Positions 62,673-64,000 of a DNA stretch of 64,000 nucleotides are shown here, one piece after another. The DNA comes from Paenibacillus antarcticus (GTDB taxonomy: Bacteria > Bacillota > Bacilli > Paenibacillales > Paenibacillaceae). The notes beneath the pieces were generated by a model. That model was not told the DNA's origin. It saw only the letters and a program-made list of their open reading frames with translations, and did not search any database. The stretch is from positions 1 through 64,000 of the forward strand of contig NZ_LVJI01000025.1 of the NCBI RefSeq assembly GCF_001637225.1, written 5' to 3'. The translations under genes and the position numbers were made by a program. How positions within the stretch are numbered: position 1 is the stretch's first letter; the number at the start of each line of letters is the position of its first letter.

Positions 62673-62749
62673 CTATCCTTTAATCGAATGTATGGATTGA
62701 AAATCGCTCTGAGAATTTATTCATATAGTGATGGAAGGAAGCAATTACA

Positions 62750-63701
62750 TTGAGGGTCAAGCGTCGTTATATGGTTGCTCTAATGATTCTGTTACTGATT
62801 GCCTCAGGATTTACATATCAGGTGGTCGGTGTAAGAAAAGATATGAAAGAGATGCTTCCACCAGGTCAAATGATTGAAGTCAATGGTCATCAGATGCATA
62901 TCTATGCAAGCGGGAAGAAAGAGGGGGAATATACGACGGTCCTAACCTCTGGTAGCGGCACCACGTCACCATTTGCAGACTTTTATCCCTTGTACAGCAA
63001 CCTTAATGCTAACAGGCATGTCGTTGTATATGAGAGACCGGGTTATGGCTAGAGTGAACCCACCGGGGATACCCGGGATATTGATGTAATCACAGAAGAA
63101 TTGCATGATCTGCTGAAAGATTCTGGAGAGCAGGGACCGTATGTGCTGATGGCACATTCCATGGGATCACTCGAAATGATCCGTTTTGCGCAGCTGTATC
63201 CTAACGAAGTGGTAGCGCTTGTCATGATTGATGGGATTAGCCCACAGTATGCAAGAGATTATCGGATGACACCTTTAATGAAGCTGGGTTGGGAAGCTAT
63301 GCATGTTGCCAAAAATTCTGGATTATTGAGGGGCCTAAGCAAGTTCGGTGTGACGGACAAACTGTTCATCGATATTGCAGGACTGCCGCAAGAGATCAGA
63401 GATACCAAAGTGGTGATGTCACTTAAGAATTTAAATAACGACAATATGAAAGTTGAAATGAATGCAATGAGCGACAATGGGAAAAAGGTTGGAGGGTGGC
63501 TCACTCGGTGATTTGCCGATGCTGCTGTTCTACGCTACAAATAATGGTTACAAGAACTGGGAAGAGACGCAGGATCAACTGAAAGTATTGTCCACGGATG
63601 TCAAACAAGTTATTTTCCCAGACACCAAGCATTATATTCATCATCAGAAAAGCAAAGAAATTGTAGAAGAATTGAACGCGTTCCTTGCTCAAATACTTTG
63701 A
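62750..63701 (+). pseudogene. Alpha/beta hydrolase, disrupted
   Basis: An exported or anchored alpha/beta hydrolase (N-terminal helix about residues 7-25; oxyanion region around SGSGTTSPF; nucleophile elbow AHSMGS; late catalytic His in DTKHYIHH). Two lesions break it: an in-frame TAG at 63050-63052, where GYG-(W)-SEP would be expected (TGG to TAG), and a +1 frameshift near 63490-63496, after which GSLGDLPMLLFYATN continues in the next frame. The starts and domain order are otherwise intact, so the decay is recent, unless these are sequencing errors. Confidence 0.85.
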
Positions 63702-63740
63702 TGAAGCTATCCATAAATAATATTCGGATGATAAATTTAG

Positions 63741-63768
63741 ACCTCGTTAGCGATCAATGCTACGGGGT
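63741..63768 (+). terminator. Weak hairpin after the broken hydrolase gene
   Basis: ACCTCGTTAGC pairs with GCTACGGGGT with mismatches, then ATTTGG. A weak terminator at best. Confidence 0.4.
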
Positions 63769-63840
63769 ATTTGGTATTGGATTAGTGTCATGATTCGGGA
63801 GGTCCGTTCTCGATTAAATGTTTAGATTTATCTTCGAGGT

Positions 63841-63890
63841 TTTACACAAGGATACCTTATGTTTAACAGATAGTTAACACTCTCTTGCTA
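63841..63890 (+). promoter_or_regulatory. PhoP-type box upstream of the last gene
   Basis: TTTACA (63841), TTAACA (63863), TTAACA (63874) and a weaker TTGCTA (63885) fall in an 11-bp register, the pattern of PhoP binding (TTHACA direct repeats, 11-bp period). They lie 50-100 bp before the start at 63937. Confidence 0.7.
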
Positions 63891-63936
63891 CACTTATGTA
63901 ATCAAGTACATATTATACATTTAAGGGAGAGTTCAA

Positions 63937-64000
63937 ATGATTCTTTTTAAAAAAGCTGCAAAACCTGTGCTTTCTCTGATCATGGCAGTTACGCTGATCG
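63937..64000 (+). CDS. Exported protein, N-terminus only (possible Pho-regulon member)
   Basis: The gene runs off the right edge. The 21 visible residues read MILFKKAAKPVLSLIMAVTL..., a signal-peptide start (Lys-Lys then a hydrophobic core). AAGGGAGA lies 7 nt upstream. The PhoP-type box suggests a phosphate-responsive product such as a phosphate-binding protein or a phosphatase, but the sequence seen cannot decide. Confidence 0.7.
   Translation, partial: MILFKKAAKPVLSLIMAVTLI

Overview
The window looks like a chromosomal stretch of a spore-forming, low-to-moderate GC Firmicute, most likely Paenibacillus. The grounds are strong AGGAGG-type ribosome binding sites with frequent TTG and GTG starts, Bacillus-like gene families (YtpB, YhaO/YhaN, GltC-like LysR, CshA, RelQ, OhrR), a Gram-positive 6S RNA, a collagen-like spore-surface protein and a LysM endopeptidase of the sporulation type. 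I see no prophage, insertion sequence or CRISPR array. The content is mainly core and housekeeping, with some lineage-specific small genes.

Layout. 1-4.6 kb: 3' end of a collagen-like protein, murI, a LysM/M14 endopeptidase and four small genes. 4.6-10.1 kb: LTA-synthase-family enzyme, THUMP rRNA methyltransferase, O-methyltransferase, MFS exporter. 10.3-18.2 kb: hemE-hemH (no hemY/cgoX follows), then CapA, GDPD, FAH-family and DUF92 genes and an ABC-F ATPase. 18.3-22.2 kb (minus strand): M42 peptidase, LapA-like protein, oligoendopeptidase F with a possible secreted form, two small genes. 22.4-25.9 kb: cold-shock protein, YebC paralogue, a YtpB-type terpene synthase next to pfkA. 26-30 kb (minus strand): MATE exporter, DUF4015 hydrolase, a small gene, YitT-family protein. 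30.4-36 kb: DEAD-box helicase with a structured leader, YesL, 6S RNA, DUF1499-like gene, tpx, rhomboid protease, GltC-like regulator.

36-42 kb holds the most unusual block. An ammonium transporter lies behind a perfect GlnR/TnrA-type box. It is followed not by a PII gene but by a DUF294 nucleotidyltransferase-like gene overlapping a DEDDh exonuclease gene. A JAMM metallopeptidase gene lies antisense at the end, and the only plus-strand terminator lies beyond it.

42-52 kb: citramalate synthase, DinB, ferredoxin, L,D-transpeptidase, class-2 pyrD, a RelQ-like alarmone synthetase coupled to DUF309, RsuA-type pseudouridine synthase, HAD phosphatase, and the ohr/ohrR peroxide module. 52.8-64 kb: diguanylate cyclase, glycosyltransferase, YhaO/YhaN repair-type pair, YkvI-like transporter, xpt, small genes, tRNA-Leu(CAG), a broken alpha/beta hydrolase gene, and the start of an exported protein behind an 11-bp-periodic PhoP-type box.

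Coordinates use the start codon best supported by a ribosome binding site. These often differ from the longest possible reading frame, and each such case is stated.
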